Assembly (NCBI RefSeq): GCF_019343455.1
Contig: NZ_CP049362.1
Location: 806,001-870,000, forward strand
DNA from: Alcaligenes ammonioxydans
GTDB lineage: Bacteria > Pseudomonadota > Gammaproteobacteria > Burkholderiales > Burkholderiaceae_B
Direction of reading: 5' to 3'
DNA length: 64,000 nucleotides
The notes beneath the pieces are model-generated. The model searched no databases. It saw nothing but the letters and a program-made list of their open reading frames with translations, and was not told the DNA's origin. Below are positions 38,642 through 47,002 of this stretch, piece after piece (the stretch's first letter is position 1; every line of letters starts with the position of its first letter). A program made the translations under genes and the position numbers.

Positions 38642-39871
38642 CTAGCCGAAGAACCAATAACAAACGGCGATGGCGGCCAGCACGCCAGCCAGATCAGCCA
38701 GCAAGGCGCAGGAGACCGCATGGCGAGCGCGTTGGATGCCCACCGCTCCAAAATACACGGCCAATACATAAAAGGTTGTTTCCGTGCTGCCTTGTACCGT
38801 AGCCCCCAGGAGTGCGGGGAAGCTGTCTACCCCATGATGCTGCATGGTTTCGATCAGCAGGGCGCGGGCTGCCCCAGCCGAGAAAGGTTTGACCAGAGCC
38901 GTCGGCAAGGCATCGATGAAACGAGTGTCCAGACCGGTCAGGTTGACCAGCCAGCGGATCATGTCCAGGACGATATCCAGCGCGCCTGAGCTTCTGAGCA
39001 CGCCGACGGCACACAGCATCGCAACCAGATAGGGCAGCAAGTCCCTGGCAACGGCAAAGCCTTCTTTGGCGCCCTCCACGAAGGTTTCATACAAGGGGAT
39101 GTTGCGACGCCACCCTATCAGTAGGAACAGCCAGATAATGGACAGCAAGGTCAGGTTGCCCAGCAGGGAAGACAGCGACTGAATGGCGGCCGCGCTCAGG
39201 GTGGCCAGCAAGGCCATGAACGAACCCAGAATAAGCGCAAACACCCCGAACCACAGCATCAGCACCGGATCAAACAGACGCAGGCGCTGTACCAACGCGA
39301 CGCTGAGCAGTCCTGCCAGCGAGGAGGCGGTGGTGGCCAACAGAATGGGCAGAAACACCATGGTCGGGTCAGGCGCGCCCTGTTGAGCCCGATACATGAA
39401 GATGCTGATGGGGATCAGTGTCAGCGACGAGGCATTGAGCACCAGAAAAAGGATCTGGGCATTGGTGGCCGTGTCAGGATGCGGGTTCAGTGTTTGCAGC
39501 GACTTCATGGCACGCAGACCGATGGGAGTCGCCGCATTGTCCAGACCCAGACCGTTGGCGGCGAAGTTCAGGGTGATCAGACCCAGGGCCGGGTGACCGG
39601 CGGGCACGCCAGGCATGAGGCGGCTAAACAGCGGGCCCAGCCAGCGTGCCAGCGTATCGATCAGCCCGGCTTTCTCGGCGATCTTCAAAAACCCCAGCCA
39701 CAGGGTCAGCGTGCCAAAAAGCAGCAGCATGAGTTGGACGGACAGGGCAGCCATATCGAACAGGCTACGCACCATCTGCGCAAAAATTTCGCTATTTCCC
39801 CCTACCAGCCATTGGTAAAAACCGCTGACAGCGGCAATCAGGAAGAAAAACAGCCAAAGAGTATTGAGCAT
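38642..39871 (-). CDS. SpmA-SpmB fusion (nucleoside-recognition/Gate domain membrane protein)
   Basis: A 409-residue polytopic membrane protein that reads as spore maturation proteins A and B joined. The N-terminal half has LWLGFLKIAEKAGLIDTLAR and NFAANGLGLDNAATPIGLRA (SpmA); the second half, from about residue 245, has EGAKEGFAVARDLLPYLVAM and GATVQGSTETTFYVLAVYFG (SpmB). Both belong to the Gate family seen in nucleoside transporters. In Bacillus they affect spore core dehydration; this organism does not sporulate, so the role is unknown. Alone on the minus strand. Confidence 0.85.
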   Translation of the reverse strand: MLNTLWLFFFLIAAVSGFYQWLVGGNSEIFAQMVRSLFDMAALSVQLMLLLFGTLTLWLGFLKIAEKAGLIDTLARWLGPLFSRLMPGVPAGHPALGLITLNFAANGLGLDNAATPIGLRAMKSLQTLNPHPDTATNAQILFLVLNASSLTLIPISIFMYRAQQGAPDPTMVFLPILLATTASSLAGLLSVALVQRLRLFDPVLMLWFGVFALILGSFMALLATLSAAAIQSLSSLLGNLTLLSIIWLFLLIGWRRNIPLYETFVEGAKEGFAVARDLLPYLVAMLCAVGVLRSSGALDIVLDMIRWLVNLTGLDTRFIDALPTALVKPFSAGAARALLIETMQHHGVDSFPALLGATVQGSTETTFYVLAVYFGAVGIQRARHAVSCALLADLAGVLAAIAVCYWFFG

Positions 39872-39994
39872 AGTGTTGGCAGTAAGCAGGGCAGGGAAAA
39901 GCCAGACTAGATTGTCGCAGAATCCAGCCCGGTTTTATCGGCTACGGTATGTAAGGGTATTGGCACAAGCAGTCGCAAAACACGCATGGGAGTC

Positions 39995-40049
39995 AGAGCG
40001 CTGCCTGTTGGATGAGGTTTGCCTAAGGCACACAGCCCAAGGGCGCTCT
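39995..40049. other. 55-base inverted-repeat element, possible structured RNA
   Basis: AGAGCGC (39995-40001) pairs with GCGCTCT (40043-40049). Inside, TGCC-TAA-GGCA can form a hairpin and CCTGTTGGATGAGG and GCCCAAGGGC can form two weaker arms, giving a multi-branched fold on either strand. It lies ~124 bases upstream of the SpmA-SpmB gene start. I recognise no RNA family. Confidence 0.3.
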
Positions 40050-40085
40050 TGATTCACAGGGAAAGAAGCGGTAGGTAACGGCTTA

Positions 40086-40270
40086 TTGGTAAAACGGAGA
40101 GTGGACGACAGCAAGACGGCTCGGAAAGAGTGGCAAGCAGCAGGGGGGCGGGAACGTGGCGTGGAAGGCGGGACCGGCAAGGGGCGGTGTGAAAGAGACG
40201 TGGAAAGACAGTGCGTCAGAAAGAGAGAGGAGGTACAAAGGATCGGGAGGAAAGGAAGGGGTGCAGCAGC
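40086..40270. other. Strongly purine-biased, gene-free stretch
   Basis: Within the 482-base gap between the SpmA-SpmB gene and gloA, the plus strand here is overwhelmingly A and G. Open frames in both directions are low-complexity and have no family signature, so I do not call a gene. Confidence 0.5.
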
Positions 40271-40316
40271 CCGCGGGCAAGGCGTGTCATCACTGAGACG
40301 TTTTGACGGCCAGACA

Positions 40317-40344
40317 ATCAAAAACCGGCCTCTCAAGGCCGGTT
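40317..40344 (-). terminator. Terminator of gloA
   Basis: On the minus strand AACCGGCC, loop TTGAGA, GGCCGGTT (plus coordinates 40323-40344) is followed by a short T run (40324-40320). Confidence 0.85.
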
Positions 40345-40353
40345 CCGTTGGCT

Positions 40354-40749
40354 TTAATCCACGCGCCCTTTGGCCTGGATCAGTTCAATTTTATAGCCGT
40401 CCGGATCTTCCACAAAAGCAATCACGGTCGTGCCGTGCTTCATGGGGCCGGCTTCGCGTACCACCTTGCCACCACGGGCCTTGATGTCCTCACAGGCTTT
40501 GTAGGCATCGGGCACTTCCAGTGCAATGTGGCCGTAGCCATTGCCCAGATCATAAGAAGGGGTGTCCCAGTTGTGGGTCAGTTCCAGCACAGCGGCTTCG
40601 GATTCGTCCTGATAGCCCACAAAAGCCAGTGTAAAGCGGCCGTCCGGGTAGTCGGACTGGCGCAGCAGCTTCATGCCCAAGACCTCGGTGTAAAAGGCCA
40701 GAGAACGGTCCAGATTGCCGACACGCAGCATGGTGTGCAGGATACGCAT
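40354..40749 (-). CDS. gloA: Lactoylglutathione lyase (glyoxalase I)
   Basis: A 131-residue vicinal-oxygen-chelate metalloenzyme that converts the methylglyoxal-glutathione hemithioacetal to S-lactoylglutathione. [20 protein letters not shown] is the family N-terminus with the first metal His; [19 protein letters not shown] gives the second His and glutamate-bearing strand; [16 protein letters not shown] ends the metal site. Start ATG 40749 with AGGAG upstream. Normal length for Ni-type bacterial GloA. Confidence 0.95.
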   Translation of the reverse strand: MRILHTMLRVGNLDRSLAFYTEVLGMKLLRQSDYPDGRFTLAFVGYQDESEAAVLELTHNWDTPSYDLGNGYGHIALEVPDAYKACEDIKARGGKVVREAGPMKHGTTVIAFVEDPDGYKIELIQAKGRVD

Positions 40750-40778
40750 AAGGTAGAGCTCCTAGAGTTCAACCTGCC

Positions 40779-41660
40779 TTAAAGCAGGGGCAGGGTGCCT
40801 GGATCATACTGTCGTAGCTGATTGCGCGCATGGACAAAATCAGGATAGAGCGTTTCGACTAAGGCCCAGAAACGCGGACCGTGATTCATCTCTTGCAGAT
40901 GCGCGACCTCGTGAGCGACGACGTAATCAATGATGGATGGGTGAAAGTGTATCAGGCGCCAGTTCAGCATAATCGTTCCGTCGCTATTGCAGGACCCCCA
41001 GCGTTTGGCGGGGGCGGCCAGACGTAATTTGCTGGCGCGCAGGCCTGACAGGTCCAGGTAGTGTTGCAGCCGCTGCTCAAACCACTGTTTGGCCTGTTTC
41101 TGCAGCCAGGCCTGAGTCAGCTCTTGAACGCGCAACGGCTCCGCATCGACTGGCAGGGGAAGCAATAGGCGCTGGCCCTGCCGGATCTGGCCCAGTATGC
41201 CCTCGAAATGAATCTGTTGAACCTGCGGGTCCAGGCCAAGACGGATCGGTGTTCCCATAAAAGGCAGGGTATCGCCATCGACCCACTGCAGGCTTTGCAA
41301 CGCCAATTGTTCGCGACGCTGTTGGTACTCGCGCAGCTTGCGCAGTATCCAGGCGCTTTTGCTATGCAGAATTTGTTCGGCCTGGCTGAGTTTGACCCAG
41401 GAGGGCAGAGCGACGGTCAAGCCACTGTCATTGATAGTCAGGCCTAAAGTGCGGCGACGCGAGCGCTTGAGCTGATAACCGATAAGTTGACCCTCAAGCT
41501 GCACCTGCTGCCACTGTACGCCTTCGGGCAGGGTCTCGGGCCGAACCGTTAAATCAGCTTGGGGTGACACAGCAGAACCGGCAGGCGGCCGGGCGGGCCG
41601 CTGCGCCGGGTGGGGGAAGGCCGTGTCAGGAAACAGGGCCAGTTGTGGGGGGACCGTCAT
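40779..41660 (-). CDS. YgjP-like (DUF45/M48-related) metallopeptidase
   Basis: A 293-residue putative zinc protease. The C-terminal domain has VVAHEVAHLQEMNHGPRFW, an HExxH motif with a downstream His as in the YgjP/WLM clan, and LRLAAPAKRWGSCNSDGTIMLNWRL before it, a family marker. The N-terminal ~40 residues are proline-rich and probably disordered. Substrate unknown. It overlaps the plsC end by 35 bases, so it belongs to the glyQ-glyS-gmhB-plsC transcript. Confidence 0.85.
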   Translation of the reverse strand: MTVPPQLALFPDTAFPHPAQRPARPPAGSAVSPQADLTVRPETLPEGVQWQQVQLEGQLIGYQLKRSRRRTLGLTINDSGLTVALPSWVKLSQAEQILHSKSAWILRKLREYQQRREQLALQSLQWVDGDTLPFMGTPIRLGLDPQVQQIHFEGILGQIRQGQRLLLPLPVDAEPLRVQELTQAWLQKQAKQWFEQRLQHYLDLSGLRASKLRLAAPAKRWGSCNSDGTIMLNWRLIHFHPSIIDYVVAHEVAHLQEMNHGPRFWALVETLYPDFVHARNQLRQYDPGTLPLL

Positions 41661-42375
41661 AGCGTTCCGGATTCAAGACGCGCATTTCGGTTTCAATCCA
41701 AGTTTGTACGCGTTGGTTGACTTCTTCAGGGGTCAAGCCCGTGGGATCAATGGGCGGCCCAAAGGAGATAGTAACCAAGCCCGGCGTCTTGATAAAGGCA
41801 TTGCGACGCCAGCATTCGCCCGCGTTGTGCGCCACAGGGATGACCGGTGTGCCCGTACGGCTGGCCAGCAAGGCGCCGCCCATTTTGTAGCGGCCTGTCG
41901 TGCCTGGTGCGGTGCGGGTGCCTTCGGGAAACAGCAAGGGCCAGCGGCCTTCGTCAATGCGTTGTTGGCCAATCTTGATGACTTGTTCAAAGGCATCGCG
42001 GCCTTTGGCACGGTCAATCGGGATCATGCGCAGCAAAGCCAGCCCCCAGCCAAAGAAGGGCACTTTGTGCAGCTCGCGCTTGTAGACAAAGCACACCTGG
42101 CGCGGCATGTACGAGGGAAAGAACAGTGTTTCCCAGGCCGACTGGTGCTTGGACAGGATGATGGCCTTGCCATCAGGCAGGTTTTCCCAGCCTTTGGTCT
42201 GCCAGCGTATCCCCAGGATCGTGCGCGCACCCCAGATAGCCAGGCGTGGCCAGCCGGTCGTAAAGCGATAGCGTATATCTAGCGGCAAAGGGGCGATGAG
42301 CAGGCAGGCAAATGCGTAGGGAATGACGGTGATCAACAAGAACAGTTGATAAAGTGAAGCGCGGATAATGCCCAT
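41626..42375 (-). CDS. plsC: 1-acyl-sn-glycerol-3-phosphate acyltransferase (PlsC-like)
   Basis: A ~249-residue membrane acyltransferase that adds the second acyl chain to make phosphatidic acid. One N-terminal helix (LLITVIPYAFACLLIAPL), then KHQSAWET in place of the usual NHxxxxD box (an HX4E variant), and the substrate motif LLFPEGTRTAPG. ATG 42375 begins one base after the gmhB stop; an upstream in-frame ATG at 42405 is inside gmhB and less likely. The variant box leaves slight doubt about the exact acyl acceptor. Confidence 0.88.
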   Translation of the reverse strand: MGIIRASLYQLFLLITVIPYAFACLLIAPLPLDIRYRFTTGWPRLAIWGARTILGIRWQTKGWENLPDGKAIILSKHQSAWETLFFPSYMPRQVCFVYKRELHKVPFFGWGLALLRMIPIDRAKGRDAFEQVIKIGQQRIDEGRWPLLFPEGTRTAPGTTGRYKMGGALLASRTGTPVIPVAHNAGECWRRNAFIKTPGLVTISFGPPIDPTGLTPEEVNQRVQTWIETEMRVLNPERYDGPPTTGPVS

Positions 42376-42376
42376 A

Positions 42377-42916
42377 TCAGTTTCCGTGGAGCCATTTGTC
42401 GACAACAGCGGCCAGGTCGGCCTCGACGCGCGTGCCTTCGGGCAAGCCGCCTTTCTCTAAAGTACGCATGCCTTTGCCAGTCTGGACCAGCCAGGGTGCA
42501 CAACCGGCCTGGCTGGCCGCTTGCAGATCGCGCAAGGAATCGCCTACCGAGGGTACGGTTTGCAGGTTTATTTCATAGCGCTGTGCAATGTCGCGAAACA
42601 TGCCGGGGGCAGGCTTGCGGCAGGCGCAGCCATCATCGGGACCGTGCGGACAAATAAAGATGGCGTCGATCAAACCGCCCAGCAAGGCCAGCTCCCGACG
42701 CATCTTGGCGTGGATGGCGTTTAGCGTGGTCATGGAAAACAGACCACGCGCCAGACCGGACTGGTTGGTGGCAATCACCACCTTCCAGCCGTTTTCGGTC
42801 AGGCGGGCCAAGGCCTCCAGACTGCCTGGAATGGCCTCCCACTCTTGCGGGCTTTTGATAAAGGCATCGCTGTCATGGTTGATGACACCGTCCCGATCAA
42901 TGATGGCAAGTTTCAC
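42377..42916 (-). CDS. gmhB: D-glycero-beta-D-manno-heptose-1,7-bisphosphate 7-phosphatase GmhB
   Basis: A 179-residue HAD phosphatase in ADP-heptose synthesis for the LPS core. LAIIDRDGVINHDSDAF holds the catalytic aspartates; ATNQSGLARG is motif II; ICPHGPDDGCACRKPAPGM is the zinc-binding Cys/His loop specific to GmhB; PSVGDSLRDLQAA is motif IV. GTG start at 42916 overlaps the glyS stop by one base (TAGTG). Confidence 0.94.
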   Translation of the reverse strand: MKLAIIDRDGVINHDSDAFIKSPQEWEAIPGSLEALARLTENGWKVVIATNQSGLARGLFSMTTLNAIHAKMRRELALLGGLIDAIFICPHGPDDGCACRKPAPGMFRDIAQRYEINLQTVPSVGDSLRDLQAASQAGCAPWLVQTGKGMRTLEKGGLPEGTRVEADLAAVVDKWLHGN

Positions 42917-45048
42917 TAGTTGGCCAGCCTGGAAAGATCCGCAACCTGGTTCATCAGTGCATGCAGCTTGGCAAGCAGGGCCAGACGGTTGGCGCGGATG
43001 GCTGGGTCTTCGGCCATGACCATGACGTCCTGGAAGAAGTTGTCCACGGCACCACGAGCCTGGGCCAGGGTGGCCAGGGAGGCGTCAAATTCACCCGCTT
43101 CAAACTGGGCCTGGGCCACAGGCTGCAATTCCTGAATCTTGGCAGCCAGCTCGCGCTCGGCTGGTTCGACCAGCAGCTTGTCGTCCAGCGTTGCCAGTTC
43201 GCCTTCGGCTTTCTTGAGCAGATTGCTGACGCGCTTGTTGGCAGCTGCCAGGCTCTCGGCTTCAGGGCGCTGGGCAAAGGAGGCGCAAGCCTGTATACGG
43301 GCGTGCACCTGCTCCAGCGGTGGACGCAGCGCCAGCACGGCATCCACCACGCTGCGCTCGTAATCGTTGCTGAGCTGGTTACGGTAGCGTTCATAAATGA
43401 AGGCTTGGACCGCATCGACCGTGTCAGCAGCCAGCACGCCATCCTTGAAGAAGGAGGCAGTGGTGTTCAGCAGGGTATCCAGATTCAGGCGGTTGGCCTT
43501 CAATTGGGCACCGGCCTGCAATTGCTCGTAGGCGCTGATCAGGCCCAGGGCCGCACGGCGCAGGGCGTAAGGATCGCGCTCGCCGGTTGGAGCCAGACCA
43601 ATGCCCCAGATACCGACCAGAACTTCGGCACGCTCAGCCAGGAACAGAATGGCTTGAGTCAGGCTGGCTTCTGTGACGGGCTGGTCCAGACGGTGACGGT
43701 ATTGCTCGCGAATCGCCAGCACGATGTCCTCGGGCTCGCCATCGCCTTGGGCGTAGTAAGCCCCCATCACGCCTTGCAGCTCGGGGAATTCGCCCACCAT
43801 ATTGGAGTTCAGGTCTGCCTTGGCCAGAAGGGCGGCACGACGGGCGTGCTCTTCATTGGCACCCAGTTGCTTGGCGATGTAGCCAGCCACGGATTGCAGA
43901 CGCTCGATACGGTCCAGCTGCGAACCCAGTTTGTTGTGGTACACGCTGCCAGCCAGTGTAGGAACACGTTCGGCCAGCGTCTGTTTGCGATCGGTTTCAA
44001 AGAAGAACTGGGCGTCCGCCAGACGGGGGCGAACCACGCGCTCGTTACCTTCGATGATGTTGCTGGGATCGTCCACCTTCATATTGCTGACGATCAGAAA
44101 GCGGTTGGTCAGTTTTTGTGTGGCAGGGTCAAACAGCGGGAAATACTTTTGATTCAGACGCATGGTCAGAATCAGACATTCGGACGGCACTTGCAGGAAC
44201 TGCTCGTCAAACTGACCCACGTACACCGTAGGGTATTCGACCAGAGCCGTCACTTCGTTCAACAGGGCTTCCACCTCGGGGTCATTGCCCAGTGTGGCGT
44301 TCAGGCGCTTGGCTTCGGCTTCCAGTTCTGTGCGAATTTGCTCGCGACGCGTTTCGAAGGAAGGAACCACCCAGCCTTGCTCCTGAACTTGGGCGACCCA
44401 GCTATCGGCATCACGGATGTCGAAGGGGGCGTCACACAGGAAGCGGTGGCCGTGTGTCTGGCGACCGGCTTGCAGGCCCAGCGCGCTGACGGGAACAATC
44501 TCTGAACCCCACAGGGCGACCAGACCGTGGGCAGGGCGCACAAAGCGGACGCTGCTGACACCATCGGCCAACTGGTAACGCATCACTTTAGGGATGGGCA
44601 GGTGGGTGATGGACCATTCCAGGGCTTCCTGCAGGCCATCCTTCAGAACGGCGCCGGTGGCAATGCCGCTGGCGTACAGGTAGTCCTGCTTGCCATCGGA
44701 CTCGCGCAGCAGATCGCTGGCCTTCAGATGTTCCAGACCTTTGGCGGCCAGACGCTTGGCCAGGGCCGGGGCGATTTCCCCATTGGCATCCAGGCCGATA
44801 TGGGCGGGCATCAGTTTTTCGGTATAAGGCTGGTCTTCAGCCTGCTGGTAGGCGGCGCTGAACCAGGCAGCCAGACGGCGTGGCGTAGCGTAAGCACGCA
44901 CTTCGCAGTTTGGGGCCAGCAGGGCCTGTTCGCTCAATACTTTTTGCAGACCGTCACTAAAGGCCTGTCCCAGCTGTTGCAGCGCCTTGGGGGGCAGTTC
45001 TTCAGTAAAGAGTTCAATCAGCAAAGGCTGTGTCGTGGAGGCGTTCAT
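42916..45048 (-). CDS. glyS: Glycine--tRNA ligase beta subunit
   Basis: A 710-residue subunit of the alpha2beta2 glycyl-tRNA synthetase. LLIELFTEELPPKALQQLGQAF is the family N-terminus; KVMRYQLADGVSSVRFVRPAHG, the HD-like central region and the C-terminal anticodon-binding part (FFQDVMVMAEDPAIRANRLA) follow. The C-terminal ending LHALMNQVADLSRLAN is typical. It overlaps glyQ by three bases (TAATG). Confidence 0.96.
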   Translation of the reverse strand: MNASTTQPLLIELFTEELPPKALQQLGQAFSDGLQKVLSEQALLAPNCEVRAYATPRRLAAWFSAAYQQAEDQPYTEKLMPAHIGLDANGEIAPALAKRLAAKGLEHLKASDLLRESDGKQDYLYASGIATGAVLKDGLQEALEWSITHLPIPKVMRYQLADGVSSVRFVRPAHGLVALWGSEIVPVSALGLQAGRQTHGHRFLCDAPFDIRDADSWVAQVQEQGWVVPSFETRREQIRTELEAEAKRLNATLGNDPEVEALLNEVTALVEYPTVYVGQFDEQFLQVPSECLILTMRLNQKYFPLFDPATQKLTNRFLIVSNMKVDDPSNIIEGNERVVRPRLADAQFFFETDRKQTLAERVPTLAGSVYHNKLGSQLDRIERLQSVAGYIAKQLGANEEHARRAALLAKADLNSNMVGEFPELQGVMGAYYAQGDGEPEDIVLAIREQYRHRLDQPVTEASLTQAILFLAERAEVLVGIWGIGLAPTGERDPYALRRAALGLISAYEQLQAGAQLKANRLNLDTLLNTTASFFKDGVLAADTVDAVQAFIYERYRNQLSNDYERSVVDAVLALRPPLEQVHARIQACASFAQRPEAESLAAANKRVSNLLKKAEGELATLDDKLLVEPAERELAAKIQELQPVAQAQFEAGEFDASLATLAQARGAVDNFFQDVMVMAEDPAIRANRLALLAKLHALMNQVADLSRLAN

Positions 45049-45953
45049 TACTTGGCCTCCGGGGATGTGTTGCTCAGCATGGGGAAACCTAGGCGTTCGC
45101 GGGAGTCGTAGTAAGCCTGTGCGACAGCGCGGGACAGATTGCGGATACGGCCAATATAGGCAGCGCGCTCAGTCACACTGATGGCGCCGCGGGCATCCAG
45201 CATATTGAAGGTGTGGGCAGCTTTCAGCGTTTGTTCGTAGGCAGGCAGGGCCAGCGGCACATCGATGATGCGCTTGGCTTCGGCTTCGTAGTCGTTAAAG
45301 TGCGCAAACAGAACGTCGGTGCTGGCGTGCTCGAAGTTGTAGGTGGACTGCTCCACTTCGTTCTGGTGGAACACGTCGCGGTAGTAAATACGCTGGCCGT
45401 TGTGACCTTCGGTCCAGACCAGATCGTAGACGCTTTCCACGCCTTGCAAGTACATGGCCAGACGTTCCAGACCGTAGGTGATTTCGCCCGTGGTTGGCGT
45501 GCAATCCAGGCCGCCTACTTGCTGGAAGTAGGTGAACTGGGTGACTTCCATGCCGTTGAGCCAGACCTCCCAGCCCAGACCCCAGGCGCCCAGCGTGGGG
45601 TTCTCCCAGTCATCTTCCACAAAGCGGATGTCGTGCGCCTTGGGGTTGATGCCCAGGGCCTCCAGCGAGCCGATGTACAAGTCCAGAATGTTTTCAGGCG
45701 CAGGCTTGAGCACGACCTGAAACTGGTAATAGTGTTGCAGGCGGTTGGGGTTGTCGCCGTAGCGCCCGTCCTTGGGACGGCGTGAAGGCTGCACATAGGC
45801 CGCGCGCCAGGGCTCGGGGCCAATAGCCCGCAAAAAGGTTGCCGTATGGGAGGTTCCTGCACCGACTTCCATGTCGTAGGGCTGAAGCAGAGCGCATCCG
45901 TGCTTGTCCCAGTATTGCTGGAGCGTAAGTATGATTTGCTGAAAGGTGAGCAT
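45048..45953 (-). CDS. glyQ: Glycine--tRNA ligase alpha subunit
   Basis: A 301-residue class II catalytic subunit that charges tRNA-Gly with Gly[21 protein letters not shown] is the usual start; [42 protein letters not shown] (motif 2 region) and [16 protein letters not shown] (motif 3) are intact. The open frame extends to 46100 but the extra 49 residues are not family-like. First gene of the minus-strand block, divergent from the crotonase. Confidence 0.96.
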   Translation of the reverse strand: MLTFQQIILTLQQYWDKHGCALLQPYDMEVGAGTSHTATFLRAIGPEPWRAAYVQPSRRPKDGRYGDNPNRLQHYYQFQVVLKPAPENILDLYIGSLEALGINPKAHDIRFVEDDWENPTLGAWGLGWEVWLNGMEVTQFTYFQQVGGLDCTPTTGEITYGLERLAMYLQGVESVYDLVWTEGHNGQRIYYRDVFHQNEVEQSTYNFEHASTDVLFAHFNDYEAEAKRIIDVPLALPAYEQTLKAAHTFNMLDARGAISVTERAAYIGRIRNLSRAVAQAYYDSRERLGFPMLSNTSPEAK

Positions 45954-46195
45954 GAGCAATGGCCAGTAAAGCGAGAATCTGCAAAATTTTTCTATTTTAG
46001 CGTGAACTGCGCCCTTACAGCAGAAAAGCGCCTGCAATGCCTGGTTTTGGCCGTCCGGACTACGGGCAAGCGCTGTTTGTACCGGGCGGTCAGCTGGCAT
46101 TTGGACGTATCATATGCGTTTGTCCAAATACTGCTTATTTGCTGGCCTGATTCCCGAGCGGGAGCCCGGGCCGCAATTTACAGGAGGCTAGGTCC

Positions 46196-46963
46196 ATGAG
46201 TGAGCTTGTCACGCTAGAGCGTAAAGGCAAGGTATTGTTGATTACCTTGAACCGTCCCGAGGCACGTAATGCCATTAACCTGGAAACGGCCCAGGCGCTG
46301 GCCCAGGCGCTTGACGCGTTCGACGCCGACTCCACTATTGCCGTGGGCGTGCTGACGGGCGCAAACAACACATTTTGTGCTGGTATGGATCTGAAGGCCT
46401 TTGCCAAAACGGGTCAGCGTCCCTATGTGGGTGACCGTGGCTTTGCGGGTATTTGCGAACGTCCACCCGCCAAGCCCCTGATTGCCGCGGTGGAAGGCTA
46501 CTGTCTGGCGGGCGGCTTTGAGATTGCCCTGTCCTGTGACCTGATTGTGGCTGCCAACAATGCCAACTTTGGTCTGCCTGAAGTCAAGCGTGGCATTGTG
46601 CCCGGTTCCGGCGGCATGGTGCGTTTGCCCAGTCGCATTCCGTACCACATGGCCATGGAGATGGTGCTGACTGGCGGCATGTACCCGGCTGCCCGTATGG
46701 CCGAACTGGGCCTGGTCAGCCGTCTGGCCGAGCCCACCCAAGCCACTGAGCAGGCGTTGGAGCTGGCCGCCCAGATTGCTGCCAATGGTCCGTTGGCCGT
46801 GCAAACCGCCAAAAGCATTATTTCCCAGTCGCGCGACTGGCGTCAGGCGGATCTGTTTGATCTGCAGCGCCCTCGCATCGCCGGCATCTTCACCTCTGCA
46901 GACGCCAAAGAAGGCGCGACGGCTTTTGCCGAGAAGCGCGAGCCTGTCTGGCAGGGCAAGTAG
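46196..46963 (+). CDS. Enoyl-CoA hydratase/isomerase (crotonase) family protein
   Basis: A 255-residue crotonase. The oxyanion-hole strands NNTFCAGMDLKAFA and VEGYCLAGGFEIALSCDLIVA are intact; the glutamate of FGLPEVKRGIVPGSGG occupies the second catalytic position. Crotonases do hydration, isomerisation or hydrolysis of acyl-CoAs; the specific reaction cannot be told. Start ATG 46196 after AGGAGG. The fumarase follows 39 bases later and may share the transcript. Confidence 0.9.
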   Translation: MSELVTLERKGKVLLITLNRPEARNAINLETAQALAQALDAFDADSTIAVGVLTGANNTFCAGMDLKAFAKTGQRPYVGDRGFAGICERPPAKPLIAAVEGYCLAGGFEIALSCDLIVAANNANFGLPEVKRGIVPGSGGMVRLPSRIPYHMAMEMVLTGGMYPAARMAELGLVSRLAEPTQATEQALELAAQIAANGPLAVQTAKSIISQSRDWRQADLFDLQRPRIAGIFTSADAKEGATAFAEKREPVWQGK

Positions 46964-47002
46964 TTTCCCCTTGTTCATCCCGTTTTTGATATTGACGCCA
47001 CC

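Noticed and set aside
39900..40080. 6S RNA or another known housekeeping RNA
   Set aside because: The 55-base fold is too short and lacks the long closing stem and central bubble of 6S as I know it; kept only as an unassigned element.
39935..40484. Open frames on both strands in the purine-rich gap
   Set aside because: Low-complexity translations (Pro/Ser/Leu or Arg/Gly), no start signals; one overlaps gloA and its terminator.
42961..44505. A 514-codon frame antisense to glyS
   Set aside because: Mirror of a real gene; no ribosome binding site or recognisable domain.
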